The notes under the pieces: generated by a model | The model's database searches: none | Told to the model about the DNA's origin: nothing | The model's input: the letters and a program-made list of their open reading frames with translations, nothing else | NCBI GenBank assembly: GCA_008973525.1 | Contig: WACJ01000261.1 | Location: 248,001-312,000 of the forward strand | DNA: 64,000 nucleotides | Reading direction: 5' to 3' | Source of the DNA: Stenopsyche tienmushanensis | Lineage: Eukaryota; Arthropoda; Insecta; Trichoptera; Stenopsychidae | Position numbers and translations under genes: made by a program | Shown: positions 11,812-24,640 of the stretch, in pieces | How the letters are laid out: each line of letters opens with the position of its first letter | How positions within the stretch are numbered: the stretch's first letter is position 1

Positions 11812-12558
11812 CCGTTGATAAGTAATTTCGCATATATGCGTTCGGACTCAAGTGATACAGAAAGAGCATTTTCGCACATTAAGAAATAATGAATAAAATC
11901 CACAAAATGATATTAGATGACCGTCGACTGTAAATGCGTGAGCTGTCAGATATCGTAGGCTTTTCAAAAATGCTGTACATCGCATATTGACTGAAAATTT
12001 GGACATGAAAAAGCTGTGCGCAAGATGGATGCCGCGTTTGCTCGCAATGGAACAAAAACTGCGTCGTCATGACGTTTCAATCGAATGTTTGGCGATGATT
12101 CACAGTAATAAATGCACAGCAATGTGCAAAACTTGAATTTAACATCAGTGTTCGCAAGAATACGCTCATTTTAAATTTGAAATGGTGAAATTCGCTCTGT
12201 TTGCGACCTTATTTGGCGCGAACCACCTATGTAAATTAGTTTTTGAAGGAGCTTCCGTGATCGTACAGCTCATAGAAAATGCCGCAAAAGGCTCTAAAAG
12301 AGGACGAAGTGGCCACATGGTCTACGTGTGCAACCGGTCCGCTTTTCGGACCGCTGACATAAGGAATGAGCGCCTCGCGATTCGAAGTGTTTCGAAAAAG
12401 ATTGATCGGGTTAAAATGTTTAAATTTTACAATCGGTCGAAAATATTGTTGGAAGCTCTCCTTCCTTTTTTACAAGCCTTCTCAGTTTTATCAATAATAG
12501 ATAATCGAATATAGCATCTATGTTTAATTAAATTTAAAATTAACTCACTAGTCAAAAT
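11812..12558. mobile_element. piggyBac-type MITE, interrupted
   Basis: The left end CCCGTTGATAAGTAAT follows a TTAA at 11808-11811 and continues with GCATATATGCGTTCGGACTC. The right end, GAATATAGCATCTATGTTTA through TTAACTCACTAGTCAAA, is at 12508-12558 with its terminal GGGTTAA decayed. The middle is replaced by the mariner/LINE composite. Confidence 0.7.
11875..12400 (+). pseudogene. Mariner fragment plus antisense LINE tail (composite copy 1), inside a piggyBac-type MITE
   Basis: The plus strand 11890-12110 decodes in broken frames to mariner text (MRELSDIVGFSK, LTENLDMKKLCA, PRLLAMEQ, CLAMIHSNK). The antisense LINE tail follows at about 12285-12400 (GCCACATGG, CAACCGGTCCGCTTTTCGGACC). The order and orientation of the two parts match the copies at 51 and 59 kb. 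A 110-codon frame at 12182-12514 spans this junction and is not a gene. The whole block lies between the left and right halves of a TTAA-type MITE. Confidence 0.7.
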
Positions 12559-12559
12559 G

Positions 12560-13167
12560 TATCCGCCATTTTGAGCGTCACGCGGTCATAACAAAGCTCG
12601 ATACGACCATATCAAAAATACCTATTTGGCGCGATAGTAAAAATTATTACATAACTTACGAAACAAATTTATTTACATGACCAACATAATATTTGATTGT
12701 GCATCGATTAGATACATTTTTAATGACTTAGGATAACAAGACATATTATCTTATCTCGAAAATTCTCAATTTAATTTCATTTCCCCCCACACAAACTTTC
12801 GATTGATCATCGGCGCTATATTTAACTGGGCGAAATTATCGAAAGATGCGCTTCGAATTTGGCCGTTTTATTATGACCTAATTGTCTACCCGATGCGTCT
12901 CTTATATTTGGCCAAGATCCATATTTCTACCAGCTGCATTCGAGATACATAGAAACTATATAGATCACTTTAATGCACCGTTTCACGACCGCTCATAAAT
13001 AGTGCTCTTCGTGTTTTATTAGAAATATCCCAAGCCCGATTACTGCTCTAATATAAACCGTCTTAAATCATTCATTAATTGCCGGAGATCACTGTCATAC
13101 GATCTCAATAAATAGAGCAAATCGGTATTCGAATCTATTTAAAATTTACTCAAGACCACATCTTTTA
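12560..13167. other. Intergenic DNA, no gene seen
   Basis: No open frame of note and no match to the recurring families. Confidence 0.4.
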
Positions 13168-13342
13168 AAGTCAACCCTTCTATAGCATCCACTTCGATTG
13201 CGACGTCTTTAATGTAAGCAACTCCAGTGTGTTAGACACTTGTTGACAAGCTAAACATATTTTGTATAGGTGGCTCACTTTCTATAGCGTTTTGATTTTT
13301 TTTAGCGTGATCGCTATCTCGACGCTATAGAAGGGTTGATTG
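13168..13342. mobile_element. TA-flanked palindromic MITE (CAATCAACCC family), copy 2
   Basis: Begins AAGTCAACCCTTCTATAGC and ends GCTATAGAAGGGTTGATTG with TA on both sides. It is the clearest copy of the family, 175 bp, non-coding. Confidence 0.8.
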
Positions 13343-13925
13343 TATTCAATTATTAATTATTTATATGAATATATATATTTAATGATGCATTGATCCCAAT
13401 CAGGTGTGATCTCTAAAATGATTCCCCCGCGGATGTTATTTACGTTTCTCAGGTTTTATATAGATAAAGTATGATTCAATCCGACCTTGTGAAAGTTCAT
13501 TATCTGCATTCGGAATGCACGATGACCTATTTGTGAAGACCGAGTCGTCCCTCGGAGCTGGCCATCGTCCAGCTTCGGGCCGAAGAGTGTCCCGAATGCA
13601 TCCCACCAATGCACGGAACTTGCAGCTTCAATTAGACACACACAACAGAGATCATCCAAAGTCAAAAGAACTACCTGTCGAACGTTCAAAGTCAATAAAC
13701 ACCGTCTTACGACCGAATGCATAATAATCGCACGCCCATAAAAATAATGCGAGATTGGCACCTCTACAACTAACAAGGAGCTAATTGAACGTGCTAATAT
13801 ATTCACTAATAATTTCTCATTCGTCAAATTTCACTTCGCAGCCTTAATTTTACATTCTGAGACATTATCATTAGATTCGATTTGGTTTTAGAAAACCAGA
13901 CTTATTTTTTTGCAAAAACATTTTT
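13343..13925. other. Intergenic DNA, no gene recognised
   Basis: A 123-codon minus-strand frame (13456-13827) overlaps a 69-codon plus-strand frame. Composition is near balanced at 13490-13720, but no motif is recognised. Confidence 0.3.
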
Positions 13926-13929
13926 TTAA

Positions 13930-14811
13930 AACTTTGATGAGTATGCACTCATATGTTGAGTACGCACTAGAGTGATCCGGTAATACGCTTGCATGTGTAG
14001 CGTGCAATGTTCCAATTCCTTTTATTTTGTTTTCTGCTATATTTTGTTCTTTCCAAAAAAATTGCGTTCATATTGTTAGTGCCAAAAATACGTGCCGTTT
14101 TTACATTTCTGTTTAGAAAAGTTATAAAAAAATAAGAGGCGTATGTTTTGTAATGGTTTTTTTTTATATACACATTGAAACAATCATTTTTCACTTTATT
14201 TTGACCAGTCTTACTGTCTGGGTGAATTCAATTGTCGCAGAAAAGTACAAAAGATCGGGCAATTTTTCATTGCTGGATTGATCAGATCGTCAGAAGTCTG
14301 GACCTGGAGATTTGATGGAAAAAAATCAAGAATAACGAGCATAAAGTAAGAATCGACGTGGGTGATGTTGGATTTTAAAGGGATCGGTAATTTTGAATTG
14401 CTGCCAAATAATGCATTGATTACTTCAGACGTGTATTGTCGACAATTAGAGAGATTGAAGAAGAAACTAAAAAAATATCAATTTTTGGATATAAAAAAAT
14501 ACCAATTGGGGGGGGGGATATAAATAAAATGTTTTTCAATGTTTCAAAATGTTGATTCAGAGGAAGAATAAATTATTAAATAAAATCGTGTTGTTTTTTC
14601 TTCTAATACTTTAGACAAAACGAATATAAAAAAACGGCACGTATTTTTGGCACTGCTGTAAAATTGAATTTTTTAGTTGAAAACCACTGGTGTTTTCTTA
14701 AAATTTCATCAATCTAAGCACAAGCGAATAATTATTCTACATACAGTTAAAAAAAAAATAAACCACTCCTCGAACGTGTGCTTTGCAAAATTTAATTCAT
14801 TAATCAAAGGG
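13930..14811. mobile_element. piggyBac-type element (subfamily 2) carrying a nested mariner
   Basis: The left end TTTGATGAGTATGCACTC begins three bases after a TTAA at 13926-13929. The right end ATTAATCAAAGGG is followed by TTAA at 14812-14815. The GAGTATGCAC variant also occurs at 3465, marking a subfamily. Inside lies a mariner relic with its own inverted repeats. Confidence 0.6.
14079..14653 (+). mobile_element. Internally deleted mariner with inverted repeats
   Basis: Inverted repeats of about 24 bp (GTGCCAAAAATACGTGCCG at 14079 and its complement ending near 14653) bound a decayed mariner. The plus-strand frame around 14363-14480 reads MLDFKGIGNFELLPNNALIT then SDVYCRQLERLK, the mariner block preceding the last catalytic aspartate. 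The N-terminal half is mostly deleted. This family is different from those at 18.2 and 51 kb. Confidence 0.65.
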
Positions 14812-14815
14812 TTAA

Positions 14816-17800
14816 TATTATAAAAGAAATATAATTTTTTTTCTAAAAAAGGGCAACATTTAAACAAAATTTTATATAACAGCTGCTGAAATTTGATTTT
14901 CCGGAAACCCCAAAAAACTCATGATAGCTATTATCTGTAATCATAAAAATGAATATTTTTTATAATTGTTTCATATATATTTTAACACCTTAATAAGACT
15001 TTTTGATGTTTTAACAATAAATTGCATAGTAAGATTATCAAGGGATGCTTTGTGAGCGTCATCAATGTTGATATTACATTGGTGTCAGAAATGAAACCTT
15101 AAAATATTTATACTGGAAAAATATTTGCATCAACACAAATCCTGAATTTATCAAAATTTTGCAGAAAACGTTTGAGATGAGATTATATATCTTGCATTCT
15201 AATTAAAGGTAAAACAAATAAACTTTTAGAACGAAACACGAATTGAACGAAGAATTAAAAATGGATTTTTAGCAGAGTTGTAGATAAAAAAGGATAATTT
15301 TCGGTTAAATCTATAATCAATTTTGTATAATTTGATAAGGTTAGGGGGGACATAAAATAGGATAAGATAATAATATTTACAAATGATATTCCAATGTTTT
15401 TTTTTTAAATATTGTAGTGATTTAGATAAAACTTTAATTTTCAGTATTAAAGCTCATAAATAATAATAGCGGAAATATAAGAAAATCTCATAATTACGTT
15501 TGAATTTCATTATGAACACACTTTTTTATATTTAATCAAAATTCAATCCATTAAAAATATTATAATAAATCAATGTTATCAAACATTTAAACGCCACAAC
15601 AGAGTAACACTTGGTCTGGCAGACTCTGTATCTTGTACAGCATGAAAATACCTGATTTATATCAGCTGATCAATGTTTGATATGAATTGAAAAACAATGC
15701 AAAAACCAATAGCATTATACACGGAATAAATCTTTAATTGACGTGTACGTGTGCGCCAAAACCGAATTAAATATAACTGCCATTAAAATATAATATTTAT
15801 CTGTTTTTCATTCTAATTTCAGATGCATATTTTGGCACGTATGCTAGAAAAAGTATCAAAACTATCATTTTGATAGTGTTATAAATCCATTATTCAGATC
15901 CATAGTTCAGATCAATTCAACCTTTTTAACTGATCATTTGATTTTTGTGTATCAATAATACAATAAATTTACTGCCTCGGGTTTCCCGTACACTCTCACG
16001 CACAACAGTGATATTTTCATCAGACCTTGCGTTTCGATGACGTACGTATGTTAGCTGATTATTTGTCGAATTAATTGATTCGAATTTGATCATCAAACGT
16101 CGAATAATCGATTCGGCAGGATAAAAACCATGTAATGCGTGAAACGTTTCTTCTAACGGAGCATTAATTTTGAAAATAAATAAAATTTGATGATTTGCAC
16201 AAGTTGTTCAACGTTATAACATTCCATGGTGATTTGCCATATACTATTGAATAATTTATAATAAATTTGATAGATATTAATTTAATAACATAGCCGCTAT
16301 AACCTAACAAATTTAGAGCGTCTTTATTGAATGAGCCTGTATTTTCCAACCATTTTCCACGTGCATCTTAGTGCACGCAAAGCGCAGTTTCGTGATTTAA
16401 TATTTATCATATGCGCATAATATTTATCATATATGTAAATTGTAAAATAACCTACCCCAATTGAAAATAAACAAGTCTGTATAATCATATGATATATTTT
16501 AAGTTATTATATAGGGCAATTATCAAAGTTTATCAACAAAAGGGTCAAAGATTATCTATAACTAATGTTTGCGCATCAAATTTAAGATATGACAGTGCAA
16601 AACAACACATCATCTCTATTGGTTTTGTCTGATCAATGTAATCAAGTGATGCTGATATTGTTGATAATATTAGAAATTAAAATTTAAAGCAAAATCCAAA
16701 GTATTAAAGTGAATTTCAAGATTTCTTATTAAACTGATCGATTTAATCAGATGCAATTCGCTCTAAAACATAACAATACCTTTTTTTGCCTACTTAAAAT
16801 TTAATTGATCAATTATGATACCGATTTTAAGATTAAGAAGCAATTCGTTATCGAATTGTAAAAATATAAACTGTTAATAGCTTACGTGGATATGAATTGA
16901 CATGTGTCAGTAGAATGCGTCTGGTTTTTTTTCTATATTTGTAACATATCTTGACAATTCTTGAGCGATGATATTACAGATCGTTATCGTTATCTTTCAA
17001 AATTTATCTCAATTTTCGAGATGAACAACGTCATGCGACGCTGGAAAAATCAAAACACAATTCATCGATCGATCAACACAAATGCGTATTGTTTTATTGA
17101 ATAATCTGATGCAATTTTGAATTTATTTACAATTGCAAATTTACTATAGAAAATCAATTTCTTGAAATTCCTAAATCTTTCATCGCAAAGGCTGTCAAGT
17201 TTCCCTAAAACATGTCGCTCTCCATACGAAATCAGTCATATTTAAATGATAAATATGCATTAATTATATGATTTTGTCCAAATATGATCTTTCAGTCATG
17301 TCTTTGGAGCATATTTATTGCTGAGTATCAAAACGCTGCCAAAATTTTACTTTTAATATACATTTCAAGAACTCGATTAATCTGCCAATCGATTAGATAT
17401 TCGATTCTTCGTCATTTGACATTGTTTGCAATATAGATTCATGGCCTATTTGCATTTCTTTTTTTAAGCTATAGCAAAAGGATTGTCTATAAATTTAATG
17501 TCTCTTTCTTTATAAATTCTGCATATCTAAATTTATTTTCAAGCATTACAAACATCCCTTATAACAATTGAAAATGCGCGCAGAATCAATGACTCCCATT
17601 TGTAAATAATCATTGATCAAAATTTTGATAGTCATTAACTAAATGCAAAATGTGGCTATGGATGTTCTACAATCTTTCAGTATCTACCAGACCATGTGTT
17701 ATAATCATCATTATATTGTAGCTGCCAAATCGCTGATAACAGCAAGCCCATTTTGATTAAACATCATTTCGTCAAATTATTTACAAATTGAATACAAATT

Positions 17801-18145
17801 TTGACAATGGAATTCATTAAAATAGTCACTTTTCGATGATTTTATGATCGATTATAATTCATAAACAATTTGGAAATATTAATCTTAAATCCATTCCTAA
17901 TTTGAAGATAATAGAAATAGAAAGAAATACATTTATTCCATCAGATAGGAAGCATCTTGACCCCATCACTGAAGAAATAAGGCAAGAAATGGCATCCCCT
18001 GTTGCGCAATGCATAATTAATCATTTTCTCCTAAACAAGGTCGTGAAATCAAGTAAAAGTTTGAAGCACAATTCGATGATGCATTGAGTCCAAAAGTTTC
18101 GTGAAGGTCTGAAAGTCGAGAAACAGGCCGTCGCTTGGTGTACGA
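14816..18145. other. Long AT-rich intergenic stretch
   Basis: More than 3 kb without a repeat partner in the window or a frame above 61 codons. AT-rich homeodomain-like words (TAATTA, ATTAAT) are common, but that is expected from composition. Confidence 0.4.
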
Positions 18146-18860
18146 GATATATCCCGAAAGTAAGTGTACTATGACAATAACGGACTGTTTTTTTTAAGGG
18201 TTAGCCATACTGAGTGGTAAAGTGGGATCTCTTGACAAAGCAAGCATAGCAGAAATATGGTAGTACGTAAATTCACGTTGTAGTGTCCAGTTACCTGAAA
18301 GACATTGGTAAGAAATCTCGCCAATAGCGCCCCCGAATTTCTTGTGCGACTTGAATTGAAAGGTGAGGATTTACTGAGCTGGCGATAAAAATTAGATGGC
18401 TCATTACATACCTGGAACAAAAAGACAGCCGTTACAGTGGTGTCACACCAATTCCGCATCTGTCAAAAAATTAAAACCACAATTTCGGGCAACCAATGAT
18501 GGCCTCAGTGTTTTGGGACTGAAAATGCAGGAGTATGCTGACGAGAGGAAACGCTCTTGAACTAATTTGGTTGGAATATTTTGAACCACCCCCCGTATTC
18601 TCCTGACATTTTTACTCCTCCCTGAAAGAACACATGGGTGGAATTAAATTTTCAACCGACGAGAAGGTGCAGAAATAAGTTCTGAAGTGGGAGAAGGAGC
18701 TTGCGGGAGAGTTCTTCGACGAGGGCATAAAGAAGTTTGTGCCACGGCTCACCAGATGCATTGAACGGAATATAAAATAGTTAACATTATCTTGTATTTT
18801 TTTCAAATACACTTTTTCTAAAAAAAAAAAAAAAAAGTACACTTACTTTCTGGATATGCC
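18146..18860 (+). mobile_element. Internally deleted mariner relic
   Basis: The ends carry TATCCCGAAAGTAAGTGTAC (from about 18150) and its near-perfect complement (to about 18856). The coding remains on the plus strand include a TTISGNQ-like segment, PPYSPDIF near 18590 (the third catalytic aspartate block) and LKEHMGGIKFSTDEKVQK then VLKWEKELAGEFFDEGIKKF and VPRLTRCIERN near 18620-18775. This is the conserved mariner C-terminus, broken by one stop and one frameshift. A poly-A run of 17 lies just inside the right repeat. Confidence 0.8.
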
Positions 18861-19740
18861 TTGTAAATGATGAAGTTGTCAAATATTTATAACCTTAATA
18901 TGAAAATAAATCAAAATTTTATAGACCAAATATTTGCGCTATATTTTAAAAAAATATCATTCCCTTAAAAAACATGACCTTGAAAAAAGTTCTTAACTCC
19001 GTGTAATTAAATTTATAGCTAATTCATGAAAAATAATTTTAAATCAAAAATATAAAGCATAGAACTCAAGCTGATGATTTTTTAATTAAATTAATATTTG
19101 TCTTTCTAAGTACTTAGTTTTTTTGCTTATTTTTTTTAACCTTTTAACTGCCAGCAAATTTAAAAAAGTTAAAAATTGTATAAAAGTAATTTGGCTTCAT
19201 AATCATTTATAGCTTTTGAGCATTTCTTGTTCAGGGTTGTCACCATACAGTTAATATTTTTTTTGTTAATATTATATACACACCATAAAAAATGATTGTT
19301 TATTTAGGGTTGTCACAATTTACTTAATAATACTAATCAGAGCAGTTTTTTTCAAGGCATTCTGAACCAATGCATCCCAAAATAGATTCAGTTACGGAAA
19401 AAAAATTCAATGGGCTCTGTTGAAATTATTTAAAAATAAAACAGTAGGACCAACATCCATTAAATGTGAATTAGAATTTTTAGATATTAAAAAATATTAC
19501 TTTTCTGTGTAAAACCGTAGTTTAATATTATTTAAAAAATATGGATGAATGTTGAAGATGTTGAAAAGATTCTTGTGACTGCACTATGATGATGAATATA
19601 GTGATAATAAATTATTAATTATTATATTTTCGATAGCATATAATCAAGCGAATTCTGCGAAACTTGTGATATAAAATACACGTTGGAATCATTCATAGAA
19701 TTTATAAAAAGTCTCAATAGTTTCAAATAAAAGACAATAG
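18861..19740. other. AT-rich intergenic DNA
   Basis: No frame of note. CACAATTTA/GTTGTCACC phrases recur twice within about 100 bp (19235-19320), a weak local duplication. Confidence 0.35.
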
Positions 19741-22700
19741 ATTAATCAAAATATTATATATTTATTTTTAGCTTATTTACAACAATAACTAAAATTAATG
19801 TAAATAACAAAAATTACAATTAAAACTATCCCGCTTAATACGTATTACACAAAATGGTTTATTCATTCATTTTATATGTATTTATAATTAAAATAATTCG
19901 ATGTACACAAAAAGCTTAAAAATTACGGAGAAATGAATTGCACATTAAACAGAATCGTCAATCAAATCGCAATCAACAACTTCGATTTGTAAATCCCTTT
20001 ACTTCATTTATTCATTACACATATGTTACAAATACAAACGAATAAAAAAATAAATTAATAAAAAATATCACCTGTCGTATATTTTTTGTACATAGCTCTA
20101 TGTACATTAACGTATAAATAGTCGTATTTATTACACTTTTTCATATTTATTTTAAAAAATCAACGTTAATTATAAAAGATCAAGTTAAAACGCATGATGC
20201 AACGATTTCATAAAATTCTTCAAATTCGATAAGGGCGACAATCGGGGCTGCGATACTCTACTCTGCCGACAATGGGTCAAATTATGATACAACACGTGAT
20301 CTACAAAACGGAAATCGTGGCATTTATGCAGACAAAAAAGTGGTATTAAATAACAAAAGTCATGAGAAAAGGAAGTGTGTCAGTGAACAGAGTAGAGACA
20401 AAATTATCGTACGTTATGTAAGCGTTGCCCGAGAGAAAGTTGTTCGCTCGGAGATGATCCGCTTAGCGTCGTCGACGATTTAAAACGATGTCAAAATTTT
20501 GACATCCAGCGTAATCGTTACAGCACGAGGCCGATAAAATCGCACAGAAGATTGCAAAAAAGTTATGAATTAAAGGACAAGGTCGTCATTTTTGGCGATA
20601 AAACCCACTATCAATCCGTTGTGTACGAATTTATCGCAATCTTATCGGCATCGATAATGTTTTCATTCATGATGCGAAAATTATCAATCGCGCTCATTCA
20701 TGAAAGCGCTTTTGGCAGCCCTGATCGTCAACCTTATGCAAAATAATACAGTCGATCCACACAAGGGGTGCGCTCTCACAAATTCACAATTTACACGAGC
20801 GCACTTCATCAATAACAATAAAATAACACCATGTGTTTCGTGATCAGGTAAATACGCTTTACATGACCCGCGATCATCAAATACAATAATATATACTTTT
20901 TTTAAAATTACACAATAACAACATATTTGCACCATAGAAGATCAGATTATACAAAAAAAAATCAAAGACCAGCTTTTGTACACACATAAAATATACAAGA
21001 TGAAATATACAATGCAAATTAGTAACATAAGACAACATAAATAATTCCTTATTCATGCACTCCGACTGGATTGAACATTCAAAATGTACACTTATTAAAT
21101 TCCATTAAATTATTCATATACTTATATCATACTAAATGAATCACAACGCAAAAAGAACGGAATAGTTTCGATGAAATACACATGTGATGGAACATTCATT
21201 ATCATATTTGAACACAATCTTATAAGCGATACAAAAATATATGTTTTAAACATGTTCTCCGGGCATTCAAAAAAAAATATTCATTCACACATATTTACAA
21301 CAAAAAAATAGAAGGACAATCCGTTTATTGTCGACGCACAGGAAGCTCTACGATCAATAATAAATTAAACGTGTCACTCCATTTCGAACGGGACAAAATT
21401 CTACGTACGTTACGTTCATCGGCGTATGATCAAAATCGACGACGGGGACAGTGAAAGTCGAGCGATCCGAGCATTTTTTCGTTATTTAAAAAAAGATTTG
21501 GCACCCGAGTGGAAAATCATATGCCGAATTCGCTAGAAAATATGCGCAGGATTGGAAGAAAGTCGTACGAAAGTGATAGTTCCGGCGGCGCTCTGCGTTA
21601 AATGTTAATTCGGAAGATACAGACGAAAGACATGCCTTTTAAAATTGTCGACGGCGATAAAGCCGCGTCGGTGGGAATTTTTAATGACTAATTTATTCTC
21701 GTCCGTTCGAAGACGCGGCGTAAAAAAAGAAAATTCAACAACCACGTGCGATCGTCAAAAGCGGACAGAACCGAGTACAAATCCATCACCAAAGAGCATC
21801 GCATCCAATAATATGTGCATACAAATGCTGCCGATAAAATCTTCCGTTTGTCATCTGATAAAAAATATGCAAATCGAGTCGAGCATCTTTATTGCGCGGT
21901 GCTTCTGTACGCGTTAAAATCCTCATAAAAATGAATCCGATACCATTTTTATCCAATTATCGAAGATCAGCGATTCTAAACATGCTTTAATTAAATCCGC
22001 ATTTGAATTTATTTAATTTTGACGCATTATTAAAATAAAGGCGTTTTTAATGCGAATCGAGTGTATGTATGTGAATGTGATGTTTTTTCGGTCAATCGTT
22101 TAAATGCAAAATTTCCACTGTATCATCGGCCGAATTATCATATAATGCTACGTGTGCCGAAAAATCGACATAAAAAGCGATCCTACGCACGTCGGCGGGG
22201 AGAAGTAACAATGAAAAGGCCAATGCGTCGAGATAAACAATGATTTTGAGTGGAAACAGCATGAAAGGATCTCTCGAATCGGATATTCGAACAAAGAGCC
22301 GACAAGGAAAACGAGATATTCAGAAAAGTGAAAGTTTTTAGTTGAATCGGTCGAGTCATCGTGACCCATTTATATGCGGCGGCGAACGCGACTAAGCAAG
22401 CGTACACCGACAAAAGTTAACTCACAGAGCCGAAGACATAACAGATGTCGGAGCTCGCAATGCTCCGACGGATCCGCCAAAGATGAGCGCTCAAAAAACC
22501 GAGCCCAAATTTGATCCAAATCGGAAAGAAACATGACTCGATTCGGTGCAAAATTTGTCATTGCCGTTTAAAGCAATATTTACGATGTTAAATGAGAGTT
22601 CAGATCGAAATTTGCATAAAATATGTAAAGCACAACTACAAATAGCCCCAATTATATGCATATTTTTAAATCGAATCAATCTAAATAGAATATCAATGCA

Positions 22701-24440
22701 TTGAATCGCCGATATGCAAATTTCCGTTGACAATTTATGCATGCAATTTGCATCCGCCGTGTAAAAATCCATGAATGAAAGCCGTCGATCGTATGAATAT
22801 ATCGGAAAATCGGCGCTTTTATTCCCGTCTTCATCGATCACGCGTTGCATCATCGCATTCATCATTTCCACGATATTCTATCGTCGTTTTCATCGACGGA
22901 CGAGGCGCGGATGGCCGGCTGCGATTGCACGCTTATCTTCGACGCCATCGATTGTGTTTTCGAATCGACATCGGAGATAAGTCTGGGTCAAAGTTGCAAA
23001 TCTCAAATATGTAGATACGATCGACGTTCGAATGTAATCCGCAATGGAAACTATGATAAGTTTAAAGGGCGTCGATAACGCGTCTGCATAAACAGCGATT
23101 CGAAAGGGCAAAGGGTCGTCGATTCGAATAACGATGCCTTTTTGCAGCATCAGCAAATTACATCAATAAAAATGGACATCAAAATAAATTATTAAGTACG
23201 CTTTTTGTATTTACATCGATAAATAAGTAATATTTATATTAAAATAGAGTTAATTTGATCAGCGCTGTGCAGCGAAGGGGATTTATAATATTGATTGTGA
23301 TCGATGATTCAATTAAAATAATTGTTTATATGTAGACAATCGATTAGATATAGATTTGGACGACCTTTAAAGGTCGTTCGCGTGAATTTTAAGACCCCCC
23401 CTTATTTTTGAAAATTAAATTATATCTGCGTTTGTTTGAATATCGGTGGAGTGATCGAAATTCGCAATATTTTTTATGCGCGAATTAAAAGAGCTCGACT
23501 GGCGGATAAGCCAGAAACCCAATTTTTTCGCCACAATCACGATTTATAGTCATTTTACGACGGTGTAAGATTATTTTTTTAACAATGCAATTGCCATAAA
23601 ATCGCAATAAAATTGATAATGCCATAACGATTCAGTTTGAGAGCGGAATGTAAACATATGAAAAATATCAATTTATTTACAATCGCGCGATAAACGTTTG
23701 AGAAGCATCCAAATCGCAACTCAACGGTTCGGTCGATAAATGCGATATCGATTTATCCGAGAATTTAAAATGAGTCCTCGATACTGGCCAGGAAATGCAC
23801 CGACGATAAATCGAAACTATCGTAATGACTCGGATTTTTTTCCGCATGGAAAATTTGCTGGGGGGTCGCTCCAATAAGATTAAGATATTGCAGAAATGCG
23901 ATAGCACCGGTGATATTATATCGATAATGATAAACGAAGTGATGGATTTGGAGCTGCCCAAAAAGTGAAATTCGGAGCAGACCGGACGAAATTTGATTCA
24001 GCTTTGTTAACGAAAACGAAAGTAGAAAGTTGAGCGATGTACGCACGTTACGCACAGTAATGATCCGTCCCATACCGCGGACGGAAAGATCATTTCGTAA
24101 ATGACATAACCTTCGTCTATTCAATTATGGCAACGCATTTGAGCGCATCGTGATCGTCGAATCGAATACAAACAGAATTAACTCGCATCCAATAAATAGA
24201 AAATGTCACACGTGGACGTCGCACGGGGACGCTTGTCAGAGTTCGGCCGAGTGGATCTTAAATATACCCGTTTTTTAAAACTATATTCGTATATATTATG
24301 TATAAAATATTTAAAAATGAAACAAACAGAACAGAATTTCACTCGGAGCGAGGATAGCGCGAGTAACGTACATAGAAATTTCGACTCGATTGAGTTCAAT
24401 CTGGCAGTGTTTATGCATATAAATATATATATCTATGTAT
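19740..24440. other. Repeat-poor, CpG-retaining region downstream of C/EBP; no protein gene seen
   Basis: None of the repeat families that recur elsewhere in the window appears in this stretch of nearly 5 kb. Many CG-containing words (tcgat, cgaat, gcgat) persist, especially from 20.2 to 24.3 kb. Short open frames occur on both strands, none over 130 codons and none resembling a known protein. It may be a long 3' UTR of the minus-strand C/EBP gene, a regulatory block, or an unannotated non-coding transcript. Confidence 0.4.
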
Positions 24441-24640
24441 TATTTGGTTTTTTAATTATATAGGCCAAATGAGTCCTCCGAGAGCGAGTCGAGCTCGGGT
24501 CCCGGGTCCCGAGTCCCGGGTTAGTCTGCGCGCGGTCCGAGTCGCGCGACGCATCCTTCTGTCTTAACTAACTACGCTTAGCAGGTTTCGCGGAGAGATC
24601 TGTGGTATTCGGGCGGAGCGCCCCGCGGGCGGCCCCGGGG
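24440..24640 (-). other. Proximal 3' UTR of C/EBP with candidate poly(A) signal
   Basis: Downstream of the C/EBP stop codon the DNA stays GC-rich for about 160 bases. It includes a short tandem of GGTCCCG/GAGTCCCG units at about 24496-24520 and then turns AT-rich. A minus-strand ATTAAA at 24456-24451 could serve as a poly(A) signal, and an AATAAA lies further on at 23677-23672. Neither can be proven from sequence alone, and the UTR may extend much further. Confidence 0.35.

Noticed and set aside
12182..12514. A 110-codon plus-strand frame
   Set aside because: It spans the junction between mariner and LINE debris and the remaining MITE end; not a gene.
13456..13827. A 123-codon minus-strand frame
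   Set aside because: No motif, no repeat or neighbour support, and a length plausible by chance in near-balanced sequence.
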